Assembly (NCBI RefSeq): GCF_030730865.1 | Contig: NZ_JAVALZ010000004.1 | Coordinates: 176,420 to 240,419, forward strand | DNA: 64,000 nucleotides | Source: Uliginosibacterium sp. 31-16 | Lineage (GTDB): Bacteria > Pseudomonadota > Gammaproteobacteria > Burkholderiales > Rhodocyclaceae | Direction of reading: 5' to 3' | Part shown: positions 55,915 to 64,000 of the stretch, piece by piece | Position numbering within the stretch: the stretch's first letter is position 1 | Layout: each line of letters starts with the position of its first letter | The notes under the pieces: generated by a model | The model's database searches: none | What the model was told of the DNA's origin: nothing | What the model saw: only the letters and a program-made list of their open reading frames with translations | Program-made: the position numbers and the translations under genes

Positions 55915-55942
55915 TCAAGCCTGGCGGTGCTGACGCCGTTAT
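55915..55942 (+). promoter_or_regulatory. Candidate sigma-28 (FliA) promoter for the chemoreceptor
   Basis: TCAAGCCT, 12 bases, GCCGTTAT; the -10 box matches six of eight positions of GCCGATAA. It ends 32 bases before the chemoreceptor ATG. Chemoreceptor genes are commonly FliA targets, which supports the call. Confidence 0.5.
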
Positions 55943-55974
55943 TTGACTATCGTCCCCCGCGTGGAGGTTGTGTC

Positions 55975-57591
55975 ATGAGCATCCGCCAGAAATTCCTTGC
56001 CCTGATGGGCTTGCTCGTCACCCTGATCGTGATGCAAGCGCTGATCGCATACTGGAGCAACAGCCGTGCCGACGCCCGCCTGCAAGGCATGTACAGCCAG
56101 CAGACCCAGAATCTGGCCAAACTTGGGGCCATGCTGGATGATTCCAATGTCGTCCGGGTACGCCTGCTGCGAGCCACCCTGGCAGCAACACCGGAAGCCG
56201 CCAGCAGCGAAATGTCACAGGTAGGCAAGTTGCTGGGGAACGTAGAAAAACTGTGGGGTGAGGTCAAACTCACCGCGACTTCAGAGGACGAACGCAAGTT
56301 CGTCGACAAATACGAAGCCTCGCTGGGCAAGTTCGTACAACAACGCACGGCCTGGATTGACGCGCTCAAGGCTGGCGATTTCGACAAGGCCAAAGCGGTA
56401 GCGAGCGACAAACTCACCACCGAAGCATTTCGTGATTCACGCAACGCCGTACGTGATCTGTTTGGGGTGGAAGACTCACTGGCAGCCAGCAGTTTTGAAG
56501 CAGCCAAAGCAGATTCGCGCCGTGCGCTGGGCGTCAGCCTCGGAGTCGTACTGCTGAGCATCATTGCTGCAGCACTGGCCGCACACTTCATTCTGCGTCC
56601 CATCGTCAGCCTTCTGCAGGGAGCAGTGCGTGTGGCCAGCGAAGTGTCGCAAGGCAATCTGACCGAAAAAATCGTGGTGAAGGGAAACGACGAAATCACC
56701 CAGTTGCTCGCAGCGCTGGAGCAAATGCAGAACGGCTTGCGCGACTCGGTACGCACCATGCGCCGCAGCGCCGGCGAGTTGAGCGACCAGGCCCAGGCGT
56801 TGACCCACGGCTCGCAGGAAATCCACACCCAGGCCACCACCCAAGGCGACGCCATGAATTCCGCTGCAGCGGCCATCGAGGAACTCACGGTGTCCATCAA
56901 CGTGCTTTCAAGCAATGCCAATGAAGCCCATCAGACGACCGAACAATCGGGCCAGGAAGCCCGTGCCGGCGTGGAGGTGATCCTCGGCACCACCGAACAG
57001 ATGCACAGTGTGGCGAGTACCGTGAACAAGGCATCCAGCACCTTGCAAGGACTGGGAGCGAAATCACAGCAGATCAACCAGATTGTGGATGTGATCCGCG
57101 AAATCGCCGACCAGACCAATCTGCTGGCGCTGAACGCCGCCATCGAGGCCGCCCGCGCCGGCGAACAGGGGCGCGGTTTCGCAGTGGTGGCCGATGAAGT
57201 GCGCAAGCTGGCTGAACGGACCGGACAATCCACCCAGCAGATCGCCAAGGTGATCGAGGAAGTGCTCAGCGAAACGGATTCGGCCATCCATGAAATGGAG
57301 GACGGAGTAGTCAAAGTGGAGGAAGGCACGCGCCTGGCGGAGGCCGCCGGCAATTCGATTCGTCAGATCGTGACCGGAACAGATCGCGTGAGCAGCATGG
57401 TAACGGACATTTCCAGTGCAATCCGCGAACAGACCACCGCTGCGCAGGATATTGCCAAGAGTGTCGAGCACGTCGCTCAAATGAGCGAGGAGGCCATTGT
57501 CATCGCAAATGCCAATGCCGCTTCTGCACGTGCGCTGCAAGGCTTGTCGCAGGATCTCGATAGCGCCGTGGCACGCTTCCGGCTGGATTGA
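55975..57591 (+). CDS. Methyl-accepting chemotaxis protein
   Basis: A 538-residue chemoreceptor. First membrane segment about 7-26; periplasmic four-helix-bundle-like domain about 30-183; second membrane segment about 184-206; HAMP about 207-260 ([20 protein letters not shown]); then the signalling coiled coil. The conserved hairpin tip [40 protein letters not shown] is intact. There is no C-terminal NWETF-type CheR tether. Ligand unknown. GGAGG lies eight bases upstream of ATG 55975. Confidence 0.95.
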   Translation: MSIRQKFLALMGLLVTLIVMQALIAYWSNSRADARLQGMYSQQTQNLAKLGAMLDDSNVVRVRLLRATLAATPEAASSEMSQVGKLLGNVEKLWGEVKLTATSEDERKFVDKYEASLGKFVQQRTAWIDALKAGDFDKAKAVASDKLTTEAFRDSRNAVRDLFGVEDSLAASSFEAAKADSRRALGVSLGVVLLSIIAAALAAHFILRPIVSLLQGAVRVASEVSQGNLTEKIVVKGNDEITQLLAALEQMQNGLRDSVRTMRRSAGELSDQAQALTHGSQEIHTQATTQGDAMNSAAAAIEELTVSINVLSSNANEAHQTTEQSGQEARAGVEVILGTTEQMHSVASTVNKASSTLQGLGAKSQQINQIVDVIREIADQTNLLALNAAIEAARAGEQGRGFAVVADEVRKLAERTGQSTQQIAKVIEEVLSETDSAIHEMEDGVVKVEEGTRLAEAAGNSIRQIVTGTDRVSSMVTDISSAIREQTTAAQDIAKSVEHVAQMSEEAIVIANANAASARALQGLSQDLDSAVARFRLD

Positions 57592-57599
57592 GGCAGGCT

Positions 57600-59651
57600 T
57601 CAGGCTCTCAACAGTTCTGCGCGCCCACCGTACCAGCGAGCCAGCAAGGCATCGGCGGCTTCAGGGTGGCGCGCCTGCAACTCTTCAGCGGCCTGCCGGG
57701 CAATCTCGATGAGATCGACATCCTGCTCCAGATCGGCGTAGCGCAGCAGGGGCACCCCACTCTGACGTGCACCGATGAATTCGCCGGGCCCACGCAAATG
57801 CAGGTCACGCCGGGCTATCTCGAATCCGTCGGTCGTCTCGTAAATGGCCTTGAGACGCTCTCGCCCGTTCTGTGACAAGGGCTGAGCATACACCAGCACG
57901 CAGCTGGAGGCCGCAGCGCCGCGCCCGACCCGCCCGCGCAGCTGGTGCAACTGAGCCAGACCAAAACGCTCGGCATGCTCGATCACCATCAGGCTGGCGT
58001 TCGGCACATCCACGCCGACCTCGATCACCGTGGTAGCAACCAGCACCTGCACATCATTGCGCACAAAAGCGTCCATGACCTCGGCCTTTTCCGCTGGTTT
58101 GAGACGGCCGTGCACCAGTCCGACCTGCAGTTCCGCCAGCTCCGCCGAGAGGGTTTCAAAGGTCTCGACGGCGGTCTGCAATTGCAGCGTTTCGCTTTCT
58201 TCGATGAGCGGGCAAACCCAGTAGGCCTGGCGCCCCTCGGCACAGGCGTCGCGAACCCGGGCGATGACTTCGTCGCGGCGTGAATCCGCGACAAGCTTCG
58301 TGACAATGGGGGTGCGCCCCGGTGGCAACTCATCCAGCACGCTGACATCCAGATCCGCCATGTAGCTCATCGCCAGCGTGCGCGGAATGGGCGTGGCACT
58401 CATCATCAGCATGTGCGGCAGACGCCCGACGACCTTCTCGCGCAAAGCCAGGCGTTGGCGCACGCCGAAACGGTGCTGTTCATCCACCACGGCAAGGCCC
58501 AGTTTTTCCAGCACCACGGTATCTTCAATCAGCGCATGGGTTCCCACCACCAAGAGGGCTTCACCACTGGCAATCTTCTCCAGCATGGCCGTGCGCTCGC
58601 GTTTTTTCTGCGACCCGGACAGCCACACCACTTCGATTCCCAAGGGCAGAAGCCAGCCTGAGAGCTTGCGGTAATGCTGTTCTGCGAGGATCTCGGTCGG
58701 CGCCATCAAAGCTGCCTGCAAACCGTTCTCGGCGGCCTGCAACATGGCAAGTGCGGCGACAATGGTTTTACCGCTGCCCACATCGCCCTGCAACAAACGC
58801 TGCATCGGCCAAGCCTGGGCCAGGTCGCGCGCCACCTCGTCAACCGCGCGACGCTGGGCTCCAGTCAGGGCAAACGGCAGAGCGTCGATGAGCCGGGCAG
58901 TCAGCAGCCCCAGTGCGGGCAGGCGCGCGGCGGCATGGGCACGACGCTCGATGTAGGCGCGGCGCAGCTGGATCTGCTGGGTCAGCAGTTCGTCAAATTT
59001 GATACGTCGCCAGGCAGGATGGCTGCGATCTTCCAGCGCTCCAAGTCTTGCATCCGGCGGAGGCTGATGCAGATAGCGCAAGCTGCGTTCCCAGCCGGCC
59101 AGCTTGAGGCTGCGCCGCAGCGCCTCGGGCAGATGATCGACGAGACTGGCGCGCTCGAACGCCCGAATCACCAGCTTGCGCAAGGCAGATTGGGCCAGCC
59201 CGGCAGTTGCCGGGTAGATGGGAGTAAGCGATTGCGGCAGAGCCTCGCCAAGGGTCACCGCCTGCAAGCGCGGATGAATCATTTCGTCGCCCCAGAATCC
59301 GCTGCGGATCTCGCCGAAAGCCCGCACCCATCGGCCGGGCTCCAGCATTTTCTGGATCGAAGGGTAGAAATTGAGAAAGCGCAGAATCAGGCTGCCACTT
59401 CCGTCGCGCAGTTTCACCACCAGTTGCCGGCGTGGACGGAACGTCACCTCGGCATGCTCGACCTCCGCCTCGACCTGCGCCGGCATCCCCGGCGCAGCTG
59501 CCGCGATCGGGGTGATGCGTGTTTCGTCTTCGTAACGCATCGGCAGATGCAGCAGCATGTCGGCATCATTGTAGATGCCGAGCTTGTGCAAGCGTCCGGT
59601 CAGAACAGAAGGCTGTTTTGCCGGTTTGGAAGAAGGTGTTGCGGCCTTCAA
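57600..59651 (-). CDS. recG: ATP-dependent DNA helicase RecG
   Basis: Branch-migrating helicase that regresses stalled forks and processes recombination intermediates. The 683-residue protein has the N-terminal wedge (OB) domain near 50-150, then helicase motifs LLQGDVGSGKTIVAALAML (I), MAPTEILAEQHYRKL (Ia), VVDEQHRFGVRQRLAL (II), MSATPIPRTLAM (III) and the late VATTVIEVGVDVPNASLMVI and QLRGRVGRG (V, VI). The start is TTG 59651, six bases after the ridA stop. Its stop and the convergent chemoreceptor stop are only eight bases apart. Confidence 0.96.
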   Translation of the reverse strand: MKAATPSSKPAKQPSVLTGRLHKLGIYNDADMLLHLPMRYEDETRITPIAAAAPGMPAQVEAEVEHAEVTFRPRRQLVVKLRDGSGSLILRFLNFYPSIQKMLEPGRWVRAFGEIRSGFWGDEMIHPRLQAVTLGEALPQSLTPIYPATAGLAQSALRKLVIRAFERASLVDHLPEALRRSLKLAGWERSLRYLHQPPPDARLGALEDRSHPAWRRIKFDELLTQQIQLRRAYIERRAHAAARLPALGLLTARLIDALPFALTGAQRRAVDEVARDLAQAWPMQRLLQGDVGSGKTIVAALAMLQAAENGLQAALMAPTEILAEQHYRKLSGWLLPLGIEVVWLSGSQKKRERTAMLEKIASGEALLVVGTHALIEDTVVLEKLGLAVVDEQHRFGVRQRLALREKVVGRLPHMLMMSATPIPRTLAMSYMADLDVSVLDELPPGRTPIVTKLVADSRRDEVIARVRDACAEGRQAYWVCPLIEESETLQLQTAVETFETLSAELAELQVGLVHGRLKPAEKAEVMDAFVRNDVQVLVATTVIEVGVDVPNASLMVIEHAERFGLAQLHQLRGRVGRGAAASSCVLVYAQPLSQNGRERLKAIYETTDGFEIARRDLHLRGPGEFIGARQSGVPLLRYADLEQDVDLIEIARQAAEELQARHPEAADALLARWYGGRAELLRA

Positions 59652-59657
59652 GATTGC

Positions 59658-60038
59658 TCAATCGAGCTGGAGAATGGCGTCGATTTCGACCAGTGCGCCG
59701 CGCGGCAGCGTCGCTACCCCCAGCGTGGCACGCGCCGGATAAGGCGCCTCGAAGTTCTGCTGCATCAGTTCATTGATGCGGGCGAAATTTGCCAGATCGG
59801 TCAGATAAATATTGAGCTTCACCGCGTTACCCAGTGTTCCACCGGCGGCCTCCGCCACTGCTTTGAGATTGGCAAAAACCTGCACGGCTTGCGCCTCGAA
59901 GCCTTCGACAAGCTGAGCACTGATGGGGTCCAGCCCGATCTGACCCGAAAGATAAACCGTATTGCCGGCGCGAATGGCTTGGGAATAGGGGCCGATGGCG
60001 GCCGGGGCATTGGCAGTGACTACGACGTGGCGTGACAT
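59658..60038 (-). CDS. ridA: RidA-family enamine/imine deaminase
   Basis: A 126-residue YjgF/YER057c/UK114 protein, which hydrolyses reactive 2-aminoacrylate-type enamines. It has [28 protein letters not shown], the conserved arginine in [20 protein letters not shown], and the [19 protein letters not shown] segment. This matches trimeric RidA. It is immediately upstream of recG and probably co-transcribed. Confidence 0.95.
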   Translation of the reverse strand: MSRHVVVTANAPAAIGPYSQAIRAGNTVYLSGQIGLDPISAQLVEGFEAQAVQVFANLKAVAEAAGGTLGNAVKLNIYLTDLANFARINELMQQNFEAPYPARATLGVATLPRGALVEIDAILQLD

Positions 60039-60174
60039 GGCGGACTCCGGAACACAGGATCAGACAAGGCTCGAAGTCTAACAGGGGCTGACGGCTGTCG
60101 CGGCGAACCAGCACGATCAGGCCGCAGGAAGCACATGCGCCGGAACGAAAAGCCCCCCGAGCATGCCGAAAACG

Positions 60175-60262
60175 CGCCTGCAGCTTGGGTCTTCAGCGCG
60201 TCACACCGAAAATCCATAATCCGCGCGGATCTTCAGCATGCCTTGCTCAAGACGCAGGCCAG
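60175..60262. repeat. Intergenic palindromic repeats, locus K
   Basis: Two diverged units, GCCTGCAGCTTGGGTCTTCAG and CCGCGCGGATCTTCAGCATG, followed by GCTCAAGACGCAGGCC. They lie in the 258-bp gap between ridA and fliW. Confidence 0.5.
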
Positions 60263-60296
60263 TTGCGGGTTTACAGACAGACACTCAAGAGCAGGC

Positions 60297-60746
60297 TCAG
60301 TCGGCAGAGCGCAGAGTAACGTCACAGCCGAGTTTGGCAATGACTTTCTGCAGGCCGCGCATGGTTGCTCCATTGATCACCAGTGGCGCCATCAGATTGG
60401 CTCTGACAGGCCCGTCTCCCGCTCTGCGGTGAAGCTCCTCCCTGTCCTCATGCCGCAGTATCAGCATGACGGCCATATCCTCAGCGCTTCCGGCCCCCAG
60501 CAGCTTTTCCTCATCTTCGGTGAGAGCGAATTCGTAATGCAGTCCGAGCAGATCCGGAGTCGTGACCGAGAAGGCCAGTTCCGGCATCTCGACGCTCTGC
60601 AGCACGGCGACCTCTTGCACATGGCTCGCAACTTCAATCAGCGTGAACCGCTTGCAGTTCTCAAAACCGGGCAGCCCGGCCGGAAACTCGATCACCTTGT
60701 TGGCGGCAACTTCAAGACTGCCGAAACGCGGACTATCGATTTTCAT
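60297..60746 (-). CDS. fliW: Flagellar assembly factor FliW
   Basis: A 149-residue FliW protein: KVIEFPAGLPGFENCKRFTL, the conserved LQSVEMPELAFSVTTPDLLG, and LMAPLVINGATMRGLQKVIA. FliW binds flagellin and antagonises CsrA in bacteria such as Bacillus and Campylobacter, thereby coupling flagellin synthesis to export. In this window neither csrA nor fliC is adjacent. It is tandem with the SPOR-domain gene. Start ATG 60746 with GAGGAGAG upstream. Confidence 0.93.
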   Translation of the reverse strand: MKIDSPRFGSLEVAANKVIEFPAGLPGFENCKRFTLIEVASHVQEVAVLQSVEMPELAFSVTTPDLLGLHYEFALTEDEEKLLGAGSAEDMAVMLILRHEDREELHRRAGDGPVRANLMAPLVINGATMRGLQKVIAKLGCDVTLRSAD

Positions 60747-60842
60747 TTTCCTCTCCTCTCGATCACAGGAAATACAGACTAGCCAATCTACGCCAGACCC
60801 GGCCAGAAAAAGCCCGAAGATGCAGTTGTAATCCCCTGTAAA

Positions 60843-61595
60843 TCAGGGCTTTTTTGCTGCGACCAGCATCCCGTTGCCCAACCCCAGTGTCCGTAACTTC
60901 TCCTGAGCTTTGACCGCCTCTTCCTTGCTGGCAAAGGGGCCTACCTGGACCCGGGTTTCCAGTTGTGAGGGAATTCCAGCCTGCTTGAGCTTGCTGCGCA
61001 GATCCTCCGCATTTGAAACACTGTTGAACACACCCAGTTGAACCACGAAGTTGCCATTGGCCAATGGCGCCGCAGGTGTCGCTACCGGAGCGGGTGAAAC
61101 GCTTGCAGGCGCTGGAGCCGCGGCGGCTCTGGGAGCCTCAACAAACAAGCGATCGCCATTGACCGGCTTGCCAGTCCGCGGAGCTGGCCGTATCGGGGCT
61201 GGGGCTGGGGCTGGGGCTCCAAGGATGGGTTTGACGGAAGGATCCAGGCTGCCTTCCGGCACGACAGGTGCGGCAGCAGGCAAGGGGCCTGGATCTTCCG
61301 CGCGGGGAGCAGACATGGACGCCAACTCGGCCTGCGCTGTATCCGGAGCGCCCTTGATTGCCTCCTGCACCTCTTCGGAAAGACCGCTGGCGGAACTGGT
61401 CACCGCCACACCGATATCGGGCTTGCTCACCACCGGCATCGCCGATGGCTCGCTCGTTTCCTTCTGCTGCTCAAGAATCAGAAGCGTCGCAAGCAGCGTC
61501 ACGATCAAACCGGCAGCCACCGCTACGCGAATCACAACCTTACGGCGTTCCTGTGCTTCGTCACCGCCACGACTCTTCACATCATGATCCAGCAT
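60843..61595 (-). CDS. SPOR-domain cell-division/envelope protein
   Basis: A 250-residue single-pass inner-membrane protein: short cytoplasmic N-terminus, one helix about 22-40 (VIRVAVAAGLIVTLLATLLI), a long Pro/Ala linker, then a C-terminal SPOR domain of about 75 residues (GNFVVQLGVFNSVSNAEDLR, VQVGPFASKEEAVKAQEKLR). SPOR domains bind denuded septal peptidoglycan. ATG 61595 has GGAG eight bases upstream and overlaps the DUF2802 gene by 14 bases. Confidence 0.88.
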   Translation of the reverse strand: MLDHDVKSRGGDEAQERRKVVIRVAVAAGLIVTLLATLLILEQQKETSEPSAMPVVSKPDIGVAVTSSASGLSEEVQEAIKGAPDTAQAELASMSAPRAEDPGPLPAAAPVVPEGSLDPSVKPILGAPAPAPAPIRPAPRTGKPVNGDRLFVEAPRAAAAPAPASVSPAPVATPAAPLANGNFVVQLGVFNSVSNAEDLRSKLKQAGIPSQLETRVQVGPFASKEEAVKAQEKLRTLGLGNGMLVAAKKP

Positions 61596-62163
61596 GTTTC
61601 GTCTCCCCGTCTGCCGAGTCGCCACTCAGTGATCGAACCAGCTCAGCCTCTGCCACTGAAATATCACATCGCTCGGCAATTGCCTGTACATCGTAGCCGC
61701 GTCGTGCGAGTGCCATTGCCTCACCATACAAAGGAGAAACCTGCGCCGCAGCACGAAGATCGGATATCTGCTCCTTGAGGTCAGCCAGCTCGGCCTGAAG
61801 AGCGTCATGGTCTGCCCGCAATTCGTCCAGCAAAACCCGGGTCTGTCGCATTTCGAGCAAGGCATCAAACCCGAACGCACTGGCGTCCGGCTCGACAGGG
61901 CGCATCAATTTAGGCTCGGGCCGTTCATCAACCTCTGCCGCCATTGCCGGCGGGGTCCCATCATAGAAAACGCTTGAAAATGATTTGCCCGGCAGCCCGC
62001 CCAGAATCTGGGAATGGATGGTTTCGGAAGACGTGTCAGAGAACTCCAGCGGATCAGCCTTCTCAGGCCTGCGGGACGGCGTCGCGAAATACCGCAACAA
62101 CAACCACGCGATATACGCCAGCAAAAGCCCTACCAAGCCATAGACGATGTCATGCGGCGTCAA
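61582..62163 (-). CDS. DUF2802-family protein
   Basis: A 193-residue protein with an N-terminal membrane helix (about 6-26, IVYGLVGLLLAYIAWLLLRY), an acidic linker and a coiled coil at about 106-140 (LEMRQTRVLLDELRADHDAL, QAELADLKEQISDLR). It ends with GEAMALARRGYDVQAIAERC and DISVAEAELVRSL, the DUF2802 motif. In gammaproteobacteria DUF2802 proteins lie beside flagellar/chemotaxis genes, which agrees with fliW here. It overlaps the SPOR gene. Function unknown. Confidence 0.82.
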   Translation of the reverse strand: MTPHDIVYGLVGLLLAYIAWLLLRYFATPSRRPEKADPLEFSDTSSETIHSQILGGLPGKSFSSVFYDGTPPAMAAEVDERPEPKLMRPVEPDASAFGFDALLEMRQTRVLLDELRADHDALQAELADLKEQISDLRAAAQVSPLYGEAMALARRGYDVQAIAERCDISVAEAELVRSLSGDSADGETKHAGS

Positions 62164-62234
62164 TTTTGCCCCTTGCCGTTTGACCTGAACTGTCGCAGGT
62201 CGTTGATTCGATCCTGATGATCATACTTGCAGAC

Positions 62235-62253
62235 GACCTTCATATGGAAGGTC
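62235..62253. promoter_or_regulatory. Inverted repeat upstream of the DUF2802 gene
   Basis: GACCTTC and GAAGGTC flank ATATG, about 70 bases before the DUF2802 start. Its size fits a dimeric regulator site; function is inferred from position only. Confidence 0.35.
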
Positions 62254-62278
62254 ATCCCCTTCTGTCGCTTGAACAGAT

Positions 62279-62309
62279 AAAAAAATGCCCGGTCAGCAAA
62301 CCGGGCATT
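62279..62309 (-). terminator. Terminator downstream of the fadL-like gene
   Basis: AATGCCCGGT pairs with ACCGGGCATT around CAGCAA, and the minus-strand transcript continues into a run of U. Confidence 0.85.
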
Positions 62310-62333
62310 CCACAAGCAGTTTCGACTCGACAA

Positions 62334-63611
62334 TCAGAATGTGCGGGTCATCTGCGCACCCAGAATTATGATGCTCCCGTCGTAACTGCCGGCAACGCGA
62401 CCACGATAGGCGCTGCTCTGATTCGCGTCCACCTTGTCTTCCGGGATGTACAGGTATGCGACCCCTACATCAACAAGCGTTGATTTATCAAATTTCCATT
62501 GAATCCCGGTGGAAAGCCAGTAACGATTGTTGTCGGGCAATGAAACCAGGCGCTCCTCGACACCACGGACGGGAGACTGATCGTAGGCGATACCGTATTT
62601 CCACTTCCAGTTATCGTCGATCTTGTAATTGCCACCCAGAGCAATCCGCCATGTGTCGCGGAAATTCGCATCCAGCTGCTGTGCAACACTGCCGGCCGGT
62701 TTACCCGCCCCGGCATCCGAGGTGCGCACAATATCCACCTTATCAACCGTACTCCAATTCGTACGGGAAACATCACCCAGCATCTCCCAACGCTCACTAA
62801 TCTGTTGGGCGACACTGAAGGTATATGTATCAGGCAGAGTGATGTCTGCCTTTGCGAACGCATTCTGGGATACGGCCTGATTGTTCGAACTCAGCGTACC
62901 TTCCAGATTGTGGAACATCTTGGACCGATATGAAAAACCCAACTCGGTACTCGGGCTCAATTTGATCGTCGCGCCGGCATTCCAGCCATAGGCCTCGCTT
63001 GTAGCTTCCAGAGTAACGATAGCGGCCTGTGTCACGCCATTAAGCGTTGCGGCATTCCGCTGGTACAACGCTTCCATGCGCTGATAATTGGCACCAAAAC
63101 CGAGCGAAATGGAATCTGTCGCCTTGACCGCCAAGGACGGGTTTACGTTGTACGTTTTGATATCGAAGGTCTGCGACTGAAACCGTCCTGCCCAGTCATG
63201 GTTGTATTCGGTTTTCAATCCAAACGGGCTGCCTACTCCGATCCCGGCAAACCATTTGTCGCTCAACTGCCAGCTTGCATAGAGGTTGGGCAATCCAGCA
63301 ATACCCCCAGCATCTCCACCGTCACCTCCGGTTGCAGCAGATCCATTACTGCTTCCGTCATTCTTGAACTTGTAGCTGGGCTTTATGAGAGTCAAACCTG
63401 CAGAAATATTGCCGCCATTCAGTTTGGTCATGGCTGCCGGGTTATAAAACACTACGCTGGCATTTTCTCCGACAACAGCGGAGCCAGCATAGGCATTACC
63501 CAAGCCACTGGCATTTTGCTCCAGCAATTGAAACCCGGATGCACTCGCTCCGCCGATAAAACCAAGCCCTACCGCCAAAGCAGCAGCTTGAACGATGACT
63601 CTTCCCTGCAT
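62334..63611 (-). CDS. FadL-family outer-membrane transport protein
   Basis: A 425-residue outer-membrane beta-barrel for long-chain fatty acids or hydrophobic compounds. Signal peptide VQAAALAVGLGFIGGASASG, then the FadL plug signature FQLLEQNASGLGNAYAGSAV and SVVFYNPAAMTKLNGGNIS. Later come beta-strands such as TELGFSYRSKMFHNLEG, and the last strand GSIIILGAQMTRTF ends in phenylalanine as expected for BAM recognition. A low-complexity Gly/Asp/Ser loop lies near residue 90. I start at ATG 63611, with GAGGAGAG upstream; the longer frame is unsupported. The position beside the rRNA operon gives no pathway clue. Confidence 0.93.
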   Translation of the reverse strand: MQGRVIVQAAALAVGLGFIGGASASGFQLLEQNASGLGNAYAGSAVVGENASVVFYNPAAMTKLNGGNISAGLTLIKPSYKFKNDGSSNGSAATGGDGGDAGGIAGLPNLYASWQLSDKWFAGIGVGSPFGLKTEYNHDWAGRFQSQTFDIKTYNVNPSLAVKATDSISLGFGANYQRMEALYQRNAATLNGVTQAAIVTLEATSEAYGWNAGATIKLSPSTELGFSYRSKMFHNLEGTLSSNNQAVSQNAFAKADITLPDTYTFSVAQQISERWEMLGDVSRTNWSTVDKVDIVRTSDAGAGKPAGSVAQQLDANFRDTWRIALGGNYKIDDNWKWKYGIAYDQSPVRGVEERLVSLPDNNRYWLSTGIQWKFDKSTLVDVGVAYLYIPEDKVDANQSSAYRGRVAGSYDGSIIILGAQMTRTF

Positions 63612-63821
63612 ACAACTCTCCTCTTTTGAATCACTCAGCGAGTGTGGTATCCCACGGTTATTTGGGCTCGAGACACAGTCCGTTTCCAGCATTGGTAGCT
63701 GGCAACGGAATCCCTCAGAAAAACGGATCAGCCGCTCTTGCATGCAGGCTTGGGTTGTGCCGGATTGATCAACGCCAGACACAAAGAAATGCGAAAGCGT
63801 GAAACTCAAACAAACGTTTTG

Positions 63822-63849
63822 ATCCTACCCGTAAGGGTAGGTATGTCAA
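63822..63849 (-). promoter_or_regulatory. fadL promoter with operator in the spacer
   Basis: Minus strand: TTGACA (63849-63844), 16 bases, TAGGAT (63827-63822). The inverted repeat CCTACCC-4 nt-GGGTAGG (63824-63841) fills the spacer and enters the -10 box, a repressor-type arrangement. The resulting leader would be about 200 nt. Confidence 0.55.
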
Positions 63850-63890
63850 TCCGCATTGCACAATCGAATTCATTTCGAGTTAGAAAGCAA

Positions 63891-63921
63891 AAACCCGCTA
63901 CAGGAGACCTGTAGCGGGTTT
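63891..63921 (-). terminator. rRNA operon terminator
   Basis: A 14-bp perfect stem (AAACCCGCTACAGG with CCTGTAGCGGGTTT) around AGA, about 10 bases beyond the 5S 3' end; the minus-strand transcript then continues into a U-rich run. Confidence 0.9.
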
Positions 63922-63931
63922 GCATAGATAG

Positions 63932-64000
63932 TCTGACGATGACCTACTTTCGCATGGGCAATCCACACTATCATCGGCGCGGTTTCGTTTCACGGTCCTG
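63932..64000 (-). rRNA. rrf: 5S ribosomal RNA (3' part; continues beyond window)
   Basis: The minus strand reads GCGCCGATGATAGTGTGGAT, then GCCCATGCGAAAGTAGGTCA and TCGTCAGAC, the conserved 3' half of betaproteobacterial 5S rRNA including the E-loop AGTAGG segment. The 5' part, and presumably the 23S and 16S genes, lie to the right of the window. The exact 3' end is estimated within a base or two. Confidence 0.93.

Noticed and set aside
58674..60035. A 453-codon open frame opposite recG and ridA
   Set aside because: Spans two well-identified genes on the other strand and has no family motif.
3196..60262. Search for a RAYT/Y1 transposase gene to explain the repeats
   Set aside because: No candidate protein was found in the window; any such gene would have to be elsewhere.

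Overview
The window is chromosomal DNA from a high-GC Gram-negative bacterium. Gene content and order point to a flagellated, ubiquinone-using betaproteobacterium, probably near Rhodocyclales: a pyruvate dehydrogenase E3 with a fused lipoyl domain, a gph/trpE plus trpGDC cluster, ubiA-ubiD, FliW and a beta-type 5S rRNA. The species is not identifiable from sequence alone. Coding density is high. No insertion sequence, prophage, tRNA or CRISPR array was seen.

Layout. 1-6.7 kb holds housekeeping genes: the 5' end of accA, a PilZ-domain protein, thyA-folA, phoU, rpiA, a YidB-like protein and a thiolase. 6.8-16.3 kb holds the pyruvate dehydrogenase operon aceE-aceF-lpdA and, divergent from it, a PAS histidine kinase with a FixJ-type regulator. 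16.3-27.5 kb holds tryptophan genes (gph-trpE and trpG-trpD-trpC) split by an insert carrying a lipoprotein, an iron-type alcohol dehydrogenase and a YagE-like 2-keto-3-deoxygluconate (KDG) aldolase; rpe and apaG follow. 27.5-36.1 kb is a uronate locus: heparinase II/III lipoprotein, fructuronate reductase, ManD mannonate dehydratase, a TRAP transporter and a GntR/FCD regulator. 36.1-39.2 kb is a two-gene unit of a periplasmic binding protein and a CHASE-PAS-GGDEF diguanylate cyclase. 39.5-46.9 kb holds NhaD, a Cache kinase/NarL regulator pair and a cstA-ybdD-yjiA cluster. 47.2-52.9 kb is dppABCDF. 53-62.2 kb holds ubiA-ubiD, a chemoreceptor, recG-ridA and a DUF2802-SPOR-fliW group. 62.3-64 kb holds a FadL-type porin and the 3' end of a 5S rRNA gene.

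How the genes may work together (inference). The uronate locus should import uronates through the TRAP system and convert fructuronate to mannonate (UxuB) and then KDG (ManD). The aldolase-dehydrogenase pair inside the trp region could finish the route non-phosphorylatively to pyruvate plus a reduced C3 product. Pyruvate is a recurring theme, with PDH and a CstA/BtsT-like carrier. Motility and c-di-GMP genes (PilZ protein, GGDEF cyclase, chemoreceptor, FliW) also recur, and two have sigma-28-like promoter candidates.

The most distinctive non-coding signal is a family of imperfect palindromic intergenic repeats with cores resembling CTGAAGA-CCCGC and GCGG-TCTTCAG. They occur in at least eleven intergenic places, often in tandem, and in two cases the repeat supplies the upstream gene's stop codon. 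Other non-coding signals are a repressor-like palindrome exactly filling the spacer of the manD promoter, a 103-nt structured element between dppA and dppB, and a terminator plus a 15-bp perfect stem between cstA and ybdD. Coordinates, motifs and repeats were read by eye; no database or folding program was run.
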